Shown: positions 42,671 through 51,465 of the stretch, piece by piece
Layout: each line of letters opens with the position of its first letter
Position numbering within the stretch: position 1 is the stretch's first letter
NCBI GenBank assembly: GCA_947503965.1
Contig: CANNFU010000007.1
Coordinates: 1-64,000 of the forward strand
Origin: an uncultured Paracoccaceae bacterium
Lineage (GTDB): Bacteria; Pseudomonadota; Alphaproteobacteria; Rhodobacterales; Rhodobacteraceae
Direction of reading: 5' to 3'
DNA: 64,000 nt
Position numbers and translations under genes: made by a program
The notes under the pieces: model-generated
Databases searched by the model: none
Told to the model about the DNA's origin: nothing
The model's input: only the letters and a program-made list of their open reading frames with translations

Positions 42671-42693
42671 ATTGGTAAATTATTATTACCAAT
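42671..42693. promoter_or_regulatory. GntR operator upstream of glcD
   Basis: ATTGGT (42671-42676) and ACCAAT (42688-42693) flank an 11-nt spacer that begins AAATT, the same as at 23491-23513. The site ends 21 nt before the glcD ATG. It probably binds the FadR-type regulator of this window. Confidence 0.7.
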
Positions 42694-42738
42694 TTTGCCT
42701 TCTGGCAAGTCCGAACTGAACTGGATACACGTTATCTC

Positions 42739-43437
42739 ATGAGATTGGTTGATCATATGGCCTTGTTGTTGCCGCTGGATTGGGTCGCTGCGGCCACGAT
42801 CGTGGCAGCCTGGTTTGTCATCGGCTGGATAATCGAACATCCCGGTGCAAAGCGGCCTTCTGTGACGATATTGATGTCGGAACGGCGGCGCGATTGGATG
42901 AAGGTTTTTGTGACCCGCGATCCGCGCATTTTTGACAGTCAAATCCTGGGCGGTTTGCGGCAGGGGACGGCGTTTTTCGCGTCGACCTGTTTGCTGGCGA
43001 TTGGCGGTGTTCTGGCGCTGGTCGGCAACACCGCACCCTTGCAGGGGGTCGCGGCAGAGGTTTCGGAAATGCCGGTGCCGGTGCTGATCTGGCAGTTGAA
43101 ACTGGGTCTTGTTGCGTTGTTTCTGACGAACGCGTTTTTGAAATTCGTTTGGGCAAACCGGATCTTTGGTTACTGCGCGGTGCTGATGGCGGCGGTACCA
43201 AATGACCCCGGTGATCCAACGGCTTATCCACGCGCAGCCCAGGCGGCAGAGTTGAACATCAGGGCCGCCATTAACTTTAACCGAGGTTTGCGGGGCATGT
43301 ATTTCGCACTCGGCGCTCTGGCGTGGCTTGTGGGGGCGGTGGCATTGCTGATTGCAACCGCAATTGTGGTCTGGATCGTCTGGTCACGTGAATTTGCGTC
43401 GCTGCCACGTGAAATTCTGCTAAAGGAAACAGGATGA
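42739..43437 (+). CDS. DUF599 family membrane protein
   Basis: This 232-residue membrane protein has four or five hydrophobic helices and the DUF599 pattern SVTILMSERRRDWMKVFVTR then DPRIFDSQILGGLRQGTAFF. Members of this family are conserved in proteobacteria and their function is unknown. A Met at 42757 (MALLLPLDWVAA) is an alternative start with a more typical N-terminus. The stop overlaps the next gene by 4 nt. Confidence 0.85.
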   Translation: MRLVDHMALLLPLDWVAAATIVAAWFVIGWIIEHPGAKRPSVTILMSERRRDWMKVFVTRDPRIFDSQILGGLRQGTAFFASTCLLAIGGVLALVGNTAPLQGVAAEVSEMPVPVLIWQLKLGLVALFLTNAFLKFVWANRIFGYCAVLMAAVPNDPGDPTAYPRAAQAAELNIRAAINFNRGLRGMYFALGALAWLVGAVALLIATAIVVWIVWSREFASLPREILLKETG

Positions 43438-43772
43438 AATATGTAGCAGTTCTGGCCCTTTGTGCGGCCCCCGCATTTGCAGATCCTCCAACCGTTCAGG
43501 AGGTGACGATCAGTGGTGATCGCGTCAGTGTTACCCTGTTCCACCCTGATACGGGCTGGGATCACTACGCTGATGGATGGGAGGTTCTGGACGCCGACGG
43601 TAACAGTCTGGGGGTCCGCGAATTGTTGCATCCGCATGTGAACGAGATGCCGTTCACCCGATCGCTTTCCGGCGTGCAAATTCCCGAAGGTGCTACGTCT
43701 GTTTTTGTCAGGGCGCGCTGCAATGTCGATGGCTGGTCAGATCAGCTGTTCGAGGTGCAACTGAGCAATTAA
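43434..43772 (+). CDS. Secreted hypothetical protein
   Basis: This 112-residue protein starts MKYVAVLALCAAPAFADPPT, a signal peptide cut near FA-DP. The mature part is a small beta-rich protein with VTLFHPDTGWDHYADGWEVL and a final single Cys region (FVRARCNVDGWSDQLFEVQL). It overlaps the DUF599 gene by 4 nt and is likely cotranscribed. Similar small proteins occur next to DUF599 in relatives as far as I recall. I cannot name a function. Confidence 0.65.
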   Translation: MKYVAVLALCAAPAFADPPTVQEVTISGDRVSVTLFHPDTGWDHYADGWEVLDADGNSLGVRELLHPHVNEMPFTRSLSGVQIPEGATSVFVRARCNVDGWSDQLFEVQLSN

Positions 43773-43851
43773 TGCTAGGCGCTGCAGGGTGTCCTGAAAA
43801 AGGCGCGTTTCGATAAAGCTCGATCGGCCTGCAGGATAACGCCTTGAAAGG

Positions 43852-43881
43852 GTGGTTCAGCAATTTGCTTTGCCGAACCAC
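43852..43881. terminator. Stem-loop between convergent genes
   Basis: GTGGTTC (43852-43858) pairs with GAACCAC (43875-43881), with an inner GCA/TGC pair. It lies in the 121-nt space between the secreted-protein gene and the convergent 109-residue gene. There is no strong T run, so terminator activity is uncertain. Confidence 0.45.
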
Positions 43882-43893
43882 GCGATCAGGCAC

Positions 43894-44223
43894 TTAATGC
43901 GATGCGGCACCGATTGGTCTGATTTTCTGATCTGGCACGATATCGTTTGCCGCAAAAATGTCGGCATACACAGTGGCAAGTGGGGGACACGTCGCCCCTT
44001 CACAACGCACGACGTCTGCATAGATCAGCAAGACACCCAATTCTGTGTTTATTCGATAGCGACCGTCGTCGTAAGCCAAAAGCTGTCCGACGAATTGGGC
44101 AGAGCCGTCATAGGATACCAGTTGGACTTGATCGGAATAGGCCATTGTCGGCAGTGCGAGCGCTGCGATCACAGTCGCGGCACAGACTTTTGCACCAGCC
44201 GTTTTGAGATATTGCCGTTCCAT
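43894..44223 (-). CDS. Small secreted protein, free-standing version of the TRAP N-terminal domain
   Basis: This 109-residue protein has a signal peptide (MERQYLKTAGAKVCAATVIA onwards, cut near AYS-DQ) and a single small domain. Residues 32-82 align with residues 33-82 of the TRAP binding protein at 27210-28412: DG, G-x-L, Y-x-I-N, LG-x-L and the pair C74/C79 in ADVVRCEGATCPPL. The start at 44223 has a GAGGAG site. The role is unknown, and a redox or protein-binding domain of the periplasm is one possibility. Confidence 0.75.
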   Translation of the reverse strand: MERQYLKTAGAKVCAATVIAALALPTMAYSDQVQLVSYDGSAQFVGQLLAYDDGRYRINTELGVLLIYADVVRCEGATCPPLATVYADIFAANDIVPDQKIRPIGAASH

Positions 44224-44447
44224 TTTTAACTCCTCACCATTTACGCTGAGGCAATCGGTGATCATCACTGACCACGCCCCAGTTTTCACGCTAGCATGAA
44301 ACTTGCCGTGAGAAGAGATATTATCGCTACTTCGGTTGAATCGAGGCAATCCATTTTGGATATTGCTAAAAGTAACGCCGCGTTCGTTTTTGGCTTCAAT
44401 CGGCCCAGTCGCCCCATATTGTTGCCGCATTCATTTGCGATTTCGGC

Positions 44448-44459
44448 TGTGACGTCACA
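44448..44459. promoter_or_regulatory. Perfect 12-bp palindrome upstream of a small membrane-protein gene
   Basis: TGTGACGTCACA is a perfect palindrome 19 nt before the start at 44479. It is located where a repressor would block transcription. The half-site spacing does not fit CRP or FNR, so the regulator is unknown. Confidence 0.35.
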
Positions 44460-44478
44460 TTAATCAGATGAGTAACCG

Positions 44479-44844
44479 ATGAGTGAAGCCCCGCAAGACG
44501 AAGACTGCGTATCCAAGAAACCCTGGAGCGAAGTGTTGAGTCGGTCGCTGAAGAAATTCACTTTCAATGCCGCCAGCGAAGGCGGCAAGTCTTTCGGTCG
44601 GGTCATCTTCTTTATCATTCTTGGCATTATCGTGCTGGTGGTTGCCACGTACATCATTGACAGTCTGACGGGCTGGTTCAGCAGTTGGTTTGATTTCTGG
44701 CCATTCAATCGTGGCGAGGAAGTCGCGGCGGAAGAAGAGACGCGGAAGTGGTGGCAATGGCGCTCCGATACGCCCGAAGTCGCACCTGTAGCAGAAGCAG
44801 AGGGCGAGGTGCGCTGGTATTGCAAGTGGAACCCGATCTGCTGA
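44479..44844 (+). CDS. Small tryptophan-rich single-pass membrane protein
   Basis: This 121-residue protein has one strong membrane helix (VIFFIILGIIVLVVATYIID, residues ~42-61). It is followed by a Trp/Phe-rich stretch (GWFSSWFDFWPFN, then KWWQWRSD) and an acidic tail that ends CKWNPIC. I do not recognise a family. It is convergent with an endonuclease/phosphatase lipoprotein gene. The composition, and a GATGAG-like site, make it plausible but not certain as a gene. Confidence 0.55.
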   Translation: MSEAPQDEDCVSKKPWSEVLSRSLKKFTFNAASEGGKSFGRVIFFIILGIIVLVVATYIIDSLTGWFSSWFDFWPFNRGEEVAAEEETRKWWQWRSDTPEVAPVAEAEGEVRWYCKWNPIC

Positions 44845-44849
44845 CAGAT

Positions 44850-45761
44850 TTATGGTGTGACGATATAGTCAGCGATCACAGGATAATGATCCGTGGGCCA
44901 TTCACCGTCGAATTTTTCGCGCAGCACAATAGGGTCGCCGACCAGTTCAGCATTCCCGACCGTGGCGATATGGTCGATGGCACCGAAAAGGTTGATCCCA
45001 CGGTTGAGATGAAACGTTGATCCACGCACCGGCGCAAACTCAAGGCCTGTTGCCGCAAGGATATTCACTACCCGGTCACCAAGCCGCCCGTTCAGATCGC
45101 CGATCACAAACAGCGTTTCACCTGCGTCGATCCACGGTGCGATCCGCTCCGCCACCAGTTCGACAGACTGGATCCGGTTTGATCGACTGGCAAAGTCCGT
45201 ATGGATATTGACGACCCGAAAGATCGCGCCGCTGTCTTTGTCCTCGAATTGCGCCCATGACGTGAAGGCGGGAAAGGACCCGTTGAAGGTGCGCGAATAG
45301 ATCACGTCAGGCGTTTCCGAGAAGAAAAACCACCCCTGGTCCAGCATCTTCAGCCGGTCAGCCCGGTACAGGATCGGCTGGGTTGATGGAAAATCAGACG
45401 GATTGCCCACGGCGGCTGCGCTGTAGTCAGGGTTATTGTCGATAAGCCAATCCAGCGTCAGGTTGACCTGATTGGTTCGAAACGAAAAGCTCTCCATCTC
45501 TTGGAAACCGATGATATCGGCGTCGATGGCCTTGAAGGCAAGGTCCATAGGGCCTTTGCGACGGTCCCAGTCGCCAACCGACCAGGGCCCGGTTTCCTGA
45601 TCAAGGATGATGTAGTGGACATTATATGTCGCGATCCGCAATGTGTCGGGCTGCGCCACTGGCAACGGCATGTTTCCGGAGTTTCGGAAGGTCTGGCACC
45701 CCACCATCGTCACAAGAACCGTGACGAGCAATAAGAAGGCTTTCACAAATGTCCGGATCAA
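44850..45761 (-). CDS. Endonuclease/exonuclease/phosphatase-fold lipoprotein
   Basis: This 303-residue protein has a lipoprotein signal (FLLLVTVLVTMVGC with the lipobox MVGC). The EEP fold catalytic set is visible: RIATYNVHYI, the Glu in IGFQEME, VIGDLNGRLGD and the His in TDHYPVIADY. The family cleaves phosphodiesters in nucleic acids or lipids. The start is a TTG at 45761, close to the previous stop. It is the last gene of the MoxR operon, 6 nt after the 689-residue gene. Confidence 0.85.
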   Translation of the reverse strand: MIRTFVKAFLLLVTVLVTMVGCQTFRNSGNMPLPVAQPDTLRIATYNVHYIILDQETGPWSVGDWDRRKGPMDLAFKAIDADIIGFQEMESFSFRTNQVNLTLDWLIDNNPDYSAAAVGNPSDFPSTQPILYRADRLKMLDQGWFFFSETPDVIYSRTFNGSFPAFTSWAQFEDKDSGAIFRVVNIHTDFASRSNRIQSVELVAERIAPWIDAGETLFVIGDLNGRLGDRVVNILAATGLEFAPVRGSTFHLNRGINLFGAIDHIATVGNAELVGDPIVLREKFDGEWPTDHYPVIADYIVTP

Positions 45762-45767
45762 AAGGAT

Positions 45768-47837
45768 TTACCGCCGTCCCTCGCGCAGCCAGGCCCCAAT
45801 CATCAAAAGCGACGCAAGCAACAGGAACGCCCAGGCGGGTAAAAGCGGGGTGATACTGACATCTGCCGTCTGAAACGCCCCGCGCGGTGTGATCCCGATC
45901 CAGCCGCGCCCGTTGGCAGGCCGTCCTTCGCGCACGGTGCGGATACTGATGTCGCCGTCAGAGACCAGTTTGATCCCCCCGCCGGTTCCTGTGACAAGCG
46001 GGTCAAGTAAGTCGCCGGATGCAATGGTTTGTTCGAATTCGCGCGGGGCTGCGGGGCCAAGTGCGATCACAGCGGTTTCTTCACCGTCGTCCAGTCGGTA
46101 CAGCCCGATTTCGGGCGCTTCCCACAAGGTTTCGAACCGGCCGGGCGAAACCTCTTCCAGGGTCAGCGTCGTTTCTGCACCATCGGGATGTGTGACTGTC
46201 ACATCGCCTGTTTCAAGATCGAGCGTGCGGCGGATGATCCGCATGGTCTGGCCTGCGGGTTCAACCCACAGCGCTTCTTCCTCAAGCTCTGGCTCTTTCA
46301 TCATCCAGTGGGCCAGTCGCCGCAACAGTTCCAGTTGCGGCCCGCCCCCCTCATAGCCCCGGTCCCAAAGCCATGAATGGTCTGACGCCATCAGTGACAC
46401 CCGCCCCTCTCCGATCCGGTTGAGGATCAGAAGCGGCCGGTCATCCAGCCCGGACATGACGGTGGTTGCCCGTTCGGGCACCAGCACGTCGATCAGTCGG
46501 AACCAACGCCCCCAGCCGGGACCTTCTTCGCCTTCGGGCGCTGGTGACAAAAGGTCCAACCCTTCTGTTACGGGGTGACGCTGGCCGATATCCGTGATTT
46601 GTGGGGTGAACGGCTCTTCAAACACCCGCGCGGTCGGCGCGCCGGGCAGGATTTGCCCAAGGGGCGAGCGATAGATGCTTTCGGCGGACCCGTATTCCGG
46701 CCCGGATGACACCAGTACCGCGCCCCCCTGTTCGACATATTGCCGGATATTGTCGATATAGGCGCTGGGCAGGATGCCGCGCCGCCGATAGCGGTCAAAG
46801 ATGATCAGATCAAAATCATTGATCTTTTCAAGGAACAATTCGCGCGTAGGAAAGGCGATGAGCGACAGTTCGTTGACTGGTACGCCGTCCTGCTTTTCCG
46901 GCGGACGCAGAATGGTGAAGTGAACGAGGTCGACAGAACTGTCGGATTTCAGCAGGTTCCGCCATGTGCGTTCACCCGGATGCGGCTCGCCCGACACAAG
47001 CAATACCCGCAGCCGTTCGCGCACACCGTTGATTTGAACAACAGCGGCATTATTGCGGTTGGTCAACTCACCGGGTGCATCGGGGATCGTGAATTGCAAG
47101 ACGTTCATGCCGCCGCGGGGCAGCTCCACTGGCAATTCGATGTCCTGACCGATGGGTACAGGCACCGTCATCGGGGCCTCGCCGTCGATCGAGATTGACA
47201 GCGGGACGCTGTCGTCGCCGGGTGCAGCGCCCTGGTCTTCGACACGCAGGGTCAGTGTGACCTGCTCACCCAAGATCGCGAAGGCGGGCGCGTTTGACAC
47301 GACCAGCCGCCGATCCCAATCATCCGGTTCGCCCGTCAGCAGCGTGTGCAGTGGCGCGGGCAGGCGTGGGGCGCGGTCCAGGTCATGCAGCCGTCCGTCG
47401 CTTAAAAGAATGAGCCCGGCAATGCGTCCCTGTGGCTCTTCGGCCATCGCTTCGGACAATGCGGTCATCAAAGATGTGCCGGCATCGCCTTCGCCGTCGC
47501 CCAAGGTGACCGTGCGCAGTTCGGTGTTCGGCTGACGTGCGGTTTCCGCCTCGATATTCGCGATGGCAGCGGCATTTTGGGCGGGGCGCGTGCTGATACG
47601 CTGGCTGGCGCTTTCATCAACGACAAGGATCACGATATCGCTCAGGGGTTCGCGATCTTCCTGCTGAATGGCCGGGTTGGCAAGGGCAGCAAGCAAGGCC
47701 AGCGCGGCAAGACCGCGCAGCCACCAGCCAGGCAGACGGCGCCAGATCGCCAGCGCAAGCGAAGCCGCCGCAAGACCCGCGACGACATAGAAGATCATCA
47801 TCGGGATCAGTGGATCAAAGATCAGCGTGCCCGTCAT
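45768..47837 (-). CDS. Large membrane protein of the MoxR operon, glutamine-amidotransferase-like
   Basis: This 689-residue protein has two N-terminal membrane helices (MIFYVVAGLAAASLALAIWR and LRGLAALALLAALANPAI), a long soluble part and a last helix at the C-terminus. The soluble part includes DIVILVVDESASQRIS, a vWA-like start, and a GATase1-like segment near SAYIDNIRQYVEQGGAVLVS then SSGPEYGSAESIY. The usual cysteine nucleophile is not seen. It follows the BatA/DUF4159 gene with a 4-nt overlap. Its likely job is in a periplasmic envelope complex. Confidence 0.75.
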   Translation of the reverse strand: MTGTLIFDPLIPMMIFYVVAGLAAASLALAIWRRLPGWWLRGLAALALLAALANPAIQQEDREPLSDIVILVVDESASQRISTRPAQNAAAIANIEAETARQPNTELRTVTLGDGEGDAGTSLMTALSEAMAEEPQGRIAGLILLSDGRLHDLDRAPRLPAPLHTLLTGEPDDWDRRLVVSNAPAFAILGEQVTLTLRVEDQGAAPGDDSVPLSISIDGEAPMTVPVPIGQDIELPVELPRGGMNVLQFTIPDAPGELTNRNNAAVVQINGVRERLRVLLVSGEPHPGERTWRNLLKSDSSVDLVHFTILRPPEKQDGVPVNELSLIAFPTRELFLEKINDFDLIIFDRYRRRGILPSAYIDNIRQYVEQGGAVLVSSGPEYGSAESIYRSPLGQILPGAPTARVFEEPFTPQITDIGQRHPVTEGLDLLSPAPEGEEGPGWGRWFRLIDVLVPERATTVMSGLDDRPLLILNRIGEGRVSLMASDHSWLWDRGYEGGGPQLELLRRLAHWMMKEPELEEEALWVEPAGQTMRIIRRTLDLETGDVTVTHPDGAETTLTLEEVSPGRFETLWEAPEIGLYRLDDGEETAVIALGPAAPREFEQTIASGDLLDPLVTGTGGGIKLVSDGDISIRTVREGRPANGRGWIGITPRGAFQTADVSITPLLPAWAFLLLASLLMIGAWLREGRR

Positions 47838-50596
47838 TGACCCAGCCTGTCGAGAAGATCGGGCACATGGACCTGATCAGACTTATAGTTGCCCGTCAGC
47901 ACATGCATGATGACGTTCACGCCAAAGCGCAGCGCGATCTCGCGCTGGCGTTCCCCGGCCATGCCGCGCCCCACAGGGAACATGCGCTGACCGCTGCCAT
48001 TAACCGCCCATGCCCGCGCCCAATCATTGCCGCCGATGATTACCGGAGTGACCCCATCATTGAGGTTGCGGAAGGGCATCCCTTCGATCAGTTCGGCGTC
48101 GGGTGGGGCAGCTTCGACCCAGACATCGCGGCTGGCATAGCGACCGGGGAAATCCTGCAATAGATAGAAAGTGCGAGTTAGCACGTGGTCAGAGGGGATA
48201 GGCTCTAACGGCGGGATGTCCAATGAGCGTGCGATGGATTGCAGCATGCGCCCCTCAGGCGAGCCAGAACCGAACCGCGCCGTATCCGCATCGCGCGTAT
48301 CAAACATGATCATCCCGCCGGAACGCAGATAGCGGTTAAGTTTGCCATAAGCCTCGCGCGAGGGCAGGGGCTGGTCTGCGGTGATGGGCCAGTAAAGGAA
48401 GGGAAAGAAGACCAGTTCGTCCGTCTCCAGATTCACGCCCATTGGTGTTGCCGGCTCAATCGAGGTGCGCCGGAACAGGGTTTGCGAAATGCCCGTCAGG
48501 CCTGCAGCGGCGATATCATCTGTTTCACTGTCACCCGTCAGGATATGACCAAGAACAACCTCGGTCGTGGCACGCAGGGCAAAGTCGTCGCCTGTCAGTT
48601 CTTGTGCCTGTGCATTCTGGCCCAACAAGATCAAGGCCAGAGCCAACGCTGCTGCCACATCAGCACGCGGCCCGCGCAGCCGCCCGCCGATGGCAAGAGA
48701 CGCAATCACGTCAATCAGCATCAGGAACAATGCCGCGCTCAGCAGCCAGCCTTTCAAAGCGGTTTCCCGGGTGACGGCCATGCCTTCGACGGTGATCCTT
48801 GCGGGCCATTGTGCGACATTCAGCATGGTGTCCTTTCCAATCACGTTGATGGCAAGCTGCCGGTCTTCGCCGGAATAAAGCCCCGGCAACAGATCAGGGC
48901 CGGGGATGCCTTCGGCAAGCAATGCCCCGTCAATGCCCGGCAGATCAGTGCCATCTTCAAGCCGCCCGTAAGCATCAAGAACGCGGTTGGGCAACCATGT
49001 GGTGCCTTCCAGTTCCGTTGCATCCGGCGTGACGGGACGGGTCGAGACAGCAAGCCGTTCAAGCATTTGCACAAAAAGGCCCGACAGCGGCAGGGTGGAC
49101 CATTCTGCATTGGCGGTGACGTGAACCAGAACCACCTGTCCTTCGCCCATCGTTTTGCGGGTGACCAGTGGTGTGCCATCGGCAAGTTGTGCAATCACGC
49201 GGTTGGCAAGGGTCGGGTCGGGTTGCGCCATGACCTGGCTGGTGACGGATACGTCGTCAGGCACCGGCAACCCGAAGAAAGGTGATGTTTCGCCAAATGG
49301 TGCCAGCGATTTGGGCTCCCCCCAGCTCATCGCGCCCCCGACACTGCGCCCACCAGAGCGCAGGCGGACAGGCAGCAGCGGGTCTTCTTCGGCGCGGCCA
49401 AGGTCGGACGCTGCCAGCCGTGGCCCCGCAAAGCGCAAAAGCATGCCGCCGTTGTTCACCCAGTCTTCGACACCCTGTGCCTCAATATCGGTGAGGATCG
49501 CCACGTCGGCGAGGATGATGACATCAGGGTTCGCCAGCAAAATGTCCTCAAGCGCGCCGTCGATGATGTCGGCGGTGGGTTCAAGGGCTTCGCGCAGATA
49601 GTAAAGCGGCGACAACAGTTCGAGCCCTTCGCGATCGTCGCGCCCTGCGATCAGCGCAACCTCGCGCCGTTTCAGTGCGTCGTCGGTCAGGCTGACAGCC
49701 CCGGCCGAGCGCGCGGCGGGAACTTCGAACCGGGTGATCCGGTTGCGCAGCTCGGGCGGCAGCACCATTGCGGTTTCGGCAACGGCCTCTCCTGGTTCGA
49801 ATACCAGCGGTACGGTCGCCAACTGCCGTTCGACGCCTGCGGGATCGAGGCCAACCGCTGTGATGGATGTCTCGGTCAAGTTGCCAACCGGTGTACGGGT
49901 GGCAGAGACGAGGACTTGCCCGTCTTCGAACCGCGCGGGGCGCAAACCAATGGTTTGGCGCGGTGATTGGAACACGGTGACAGTGCCAAAGGTTTCAAGC
50001 GTGCTCAGCAAATCATCGCGGTCAGCATAATCAAGGCCGTCAGAGACCCAATAGGTTTCGAAAGGGCCAGTCTGATCAGCGAAGTAATCAGCCGGATCAA
50101 CAGGTTGCCATGGCCGAGGTGCCAGATTTGGCAACCTGTTTTGCCAATCAGTCGGCGCTGCGAAAGGCAGCGGTCCGTTCGGTAGATCCGTCAGATTGAC
50201 CACGGCAACACGCCGGTTCGCAACGGCTGCCTCGGTCAGCAAGGTCTCAACCCTGTCGATCTTGGCGCCCCATGTGGCGGCACCCGCCCATGATCCATCC
50301 AGCACGATCACCAGATCACCGTCCCCATCCCGCGCATCTTGTGGGTTCAGGACGGGACCAGCGAAACCAATGATCACGGCGGCCACAGCCAGCAATCGCA
50401 AGAGCAACAGCCACCAAGGCGTGCGGTCAGACTGCGTTTCGTCATCGCTTAGACCAAGCAGAAGGGCGACACCCGGAAAGCGTCTGCGAATAGGGGCCGG
50501 TGGGACAGCCCGCAGTAAAATCCAAAGGATCGGCAGCGCGATAAGGCCAAGCAGCAGCCACGGTGCCGCAAACCCTATGGGACCGATGGACCACAT
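47834..50596 (-). CDS. BatA-like N-terminal and DUF4159 protein
   Basis: This ~920-residue protein starts MWSIGPIGFAAPWLLLGLIA, a BatA-type helix followed by RRFPGVALLLGL and a second helix. It continues with a vWA-like strand (DLVIVLDGSW) and long periplasmic regions, and has a helix near residue 640. The C-terminal DUF4159 domain follows (FPFLYWPITADQPLPSREAY, YLRSGGMIMFDTRDADTARF). The start at 50596 overlaps the DUF58 stop by 1 nt. It is the standard third gene of the MoxR-DUF58-DUF4159 module. Confidence 0.85.
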   Translation of the reverse strand: MWSIGPIGFAAPWLLLGLIALPILWILLRAVPPAPIRRRFPGVALLLGLSDDETQSDRTPWWLLLLRLLAVAAVIIGFAGPVLNPQDARDGDGDLVIVLDGSWAGAATWGAKIDRVETLLTEAAVANRRVAVVNLTDLPNGPLPFAAPTDWQNRLPNLAPRPWQPVDPADYFADQTGPFETYWVSDGLDYADRDDLLSTLETFGTVTVFQSPRQTIGLRPARFEDGQVLVSATRTPVGNLTETSITAVGLDPAGVERQLATVPLVFEPGEAVAETAMVLPPELRNRITRFEVPAARSAGAVSLTDDALKRREVALIAGRDDREGLELLSPLYYLREALEPTADIIDGALEDILLANPDVIILADVAILTDIEAQGVEDWVNNGGMLLRFAGPRLAASDLGRAEEDPLLPVRLRSGGRSVGGAMSWGEPKSLAPFGETSPFFGLPVPDDVSVTSQVMAQPDPTLANRVIAQLADGTPLVTRKTMGEGQVVLVHVTANAEWSTLPLSGLFVQMLERLAVSTRPVTPDATELEGTTWLPNRVLDAYGRLEDGTDLPGIDGALLAEGIPGPDLLPGLYSGEDRQLAINVIGKDTMLNVAQWPARITVEGMAVTRETALKGWLLSAALFLMLIDVIASLAIGGRLRGPRADVAAALALALILLGQNAQAQELTGDDFALRATTEVVLGHILTGDSETDDIAAAGLTGISQTLFRRTSIEPATPMGVNLETDELVFFPFLYWPITADQPLPSREAYGKLNRYLRSGGMIMFDTRDADTARFGSGSPEGRMLQSIARSLDIPPLEPIPSDHVLTRTFYLLQDFPGRYASRDVWVEAAPPDAELIEGMPFRNLNDGVTPVIIGGNDWARAWAVNGSGQRMFPVGRGMAGERQREIALRFGVNVIMHVLTGNYKSDQVHVPDLLDRLGQ

Positions 50597-51465
50597 CAGG
50601 CGTGCCGCTCCATCGCACCGTAGAGCCATAGCAAAGCGTTTGTGGCACTTTCGCCGGTATGGTGCGTGCTGAACTGCCAGCCGGTGGTACGGGCCAGATG
50701 CGCAAGCCGGTCCTTACGTTCGGCAAGCCGGTCAAGATAGCGCTGTTTCAGATCGCCTGCTTTCAGCGTTTCATGCTCAATCGCGCCGGTCATCGATTGA
50801 AAGATGGTGCGCCCGTCGAATGGGAACGCTTCTTCCTGCGGGTCAAGCACTTGCAGCAATGTGCCGCGCACGTCGCGGTCGGCAGCACGCAACAGCGCGT
50901 CTTCGACGGGTTGAATGTCGCCCAGAAAGTCGCTGACAAAAAGAGCGCGGGAATGAGGGAGCATGCCCTGCGCTTCGGGTGCGCCGTAATCCGTGGTGTC
51001 GTCTTCGCTAAGTAGTTGCGCCATGCGCATCAACTGTGCTTCACCGCGTCGCGGCGGCAAGCGCAGACCCGTCAGCCCAACCCGTTCGCCACCGCGGATC
51101 AGCAGGATCGCCATGGCAAGCGCAAGGGTGCGCGCCCGTGCGGCCTTGGTCGGGTGATTGTCCGAGGCAAAGGACATTGACGCGGCCTGATCCACCCAAA
51201 GGATGATGGATTGGGCGATTTGCCATTCTTTGTCCTGCACGAAATTACTGTCAGAGCGGGCCGAACGGCGCCAGTCGATTGTACGGGCTTCGTCATGTGG
51301 TTGCGCAGGTCGGTATTGCCAGAACGTGTCGCCCACACCGGCCCGCCTGCGTCCGTGATCGCCCAAAAGCACGGCAGACGCCAAATGCTCCGCCTCCGCC
51401 AAAAGGGCGGGCAGGGGTGCTGCAAGCGTTTCCGCCTGTGACCTAAGGGCGAGCGGTTCGGTCAT
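50596..51465 (-). CDS. DUF58 domain protein
   Basis: This 289-residue protein contains the DUF58 signature VGDTFWQYRPAQPHDEARTI followed by DWRRSARSDSNFVQDKEWQ, then SIILWVDQAASMSFASDN, a vWA-type metal site. DUF58 proteins work with MoxR ATPases in envelope or protein-maturation systems. It overlaps moxR by 4 nt and the BatA/DUF4159 gene by 1 nt. Confidence 0.92.
   Translation of the reverse strand: MTEPLALRSQAETLAAPLPALLAEAEHLASAVLLGDHGRRRAGVGDTFWQYRPAQPHDEARTIDWRRSARSDSNFVQDKEWQIAQSIILWVDQAASMSFASDNHPTKAARARTLALAMAILLIRGGERVGLTGLRLPPRRGEAQLMRMAQLLSEDDTTDYGAPEAQGMLPHSRALFVSDFLGDIQPVEDALLRAADRDVRGTLLQVLDPQEEAFPFDGRTIFQSMTGAIEHETLKAGDLKQRYLDRLAERKDRLAHLARTTGWQFSTHHTGESATNALLWLYGAMERHA

Noticed and set aside
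44448-44459. CRP or FNR site at TGTGACGTCACA
   Set aside because: The two half-sites are only 2 nt apart instead of the 4-6 nt required by these regulators.
48239-49285. A 348-codon plus-strand frame opposite the BatA/DUF4159 gene
   Set aside because: It is an antisense shadow with no domain and no ribosome-binding site.
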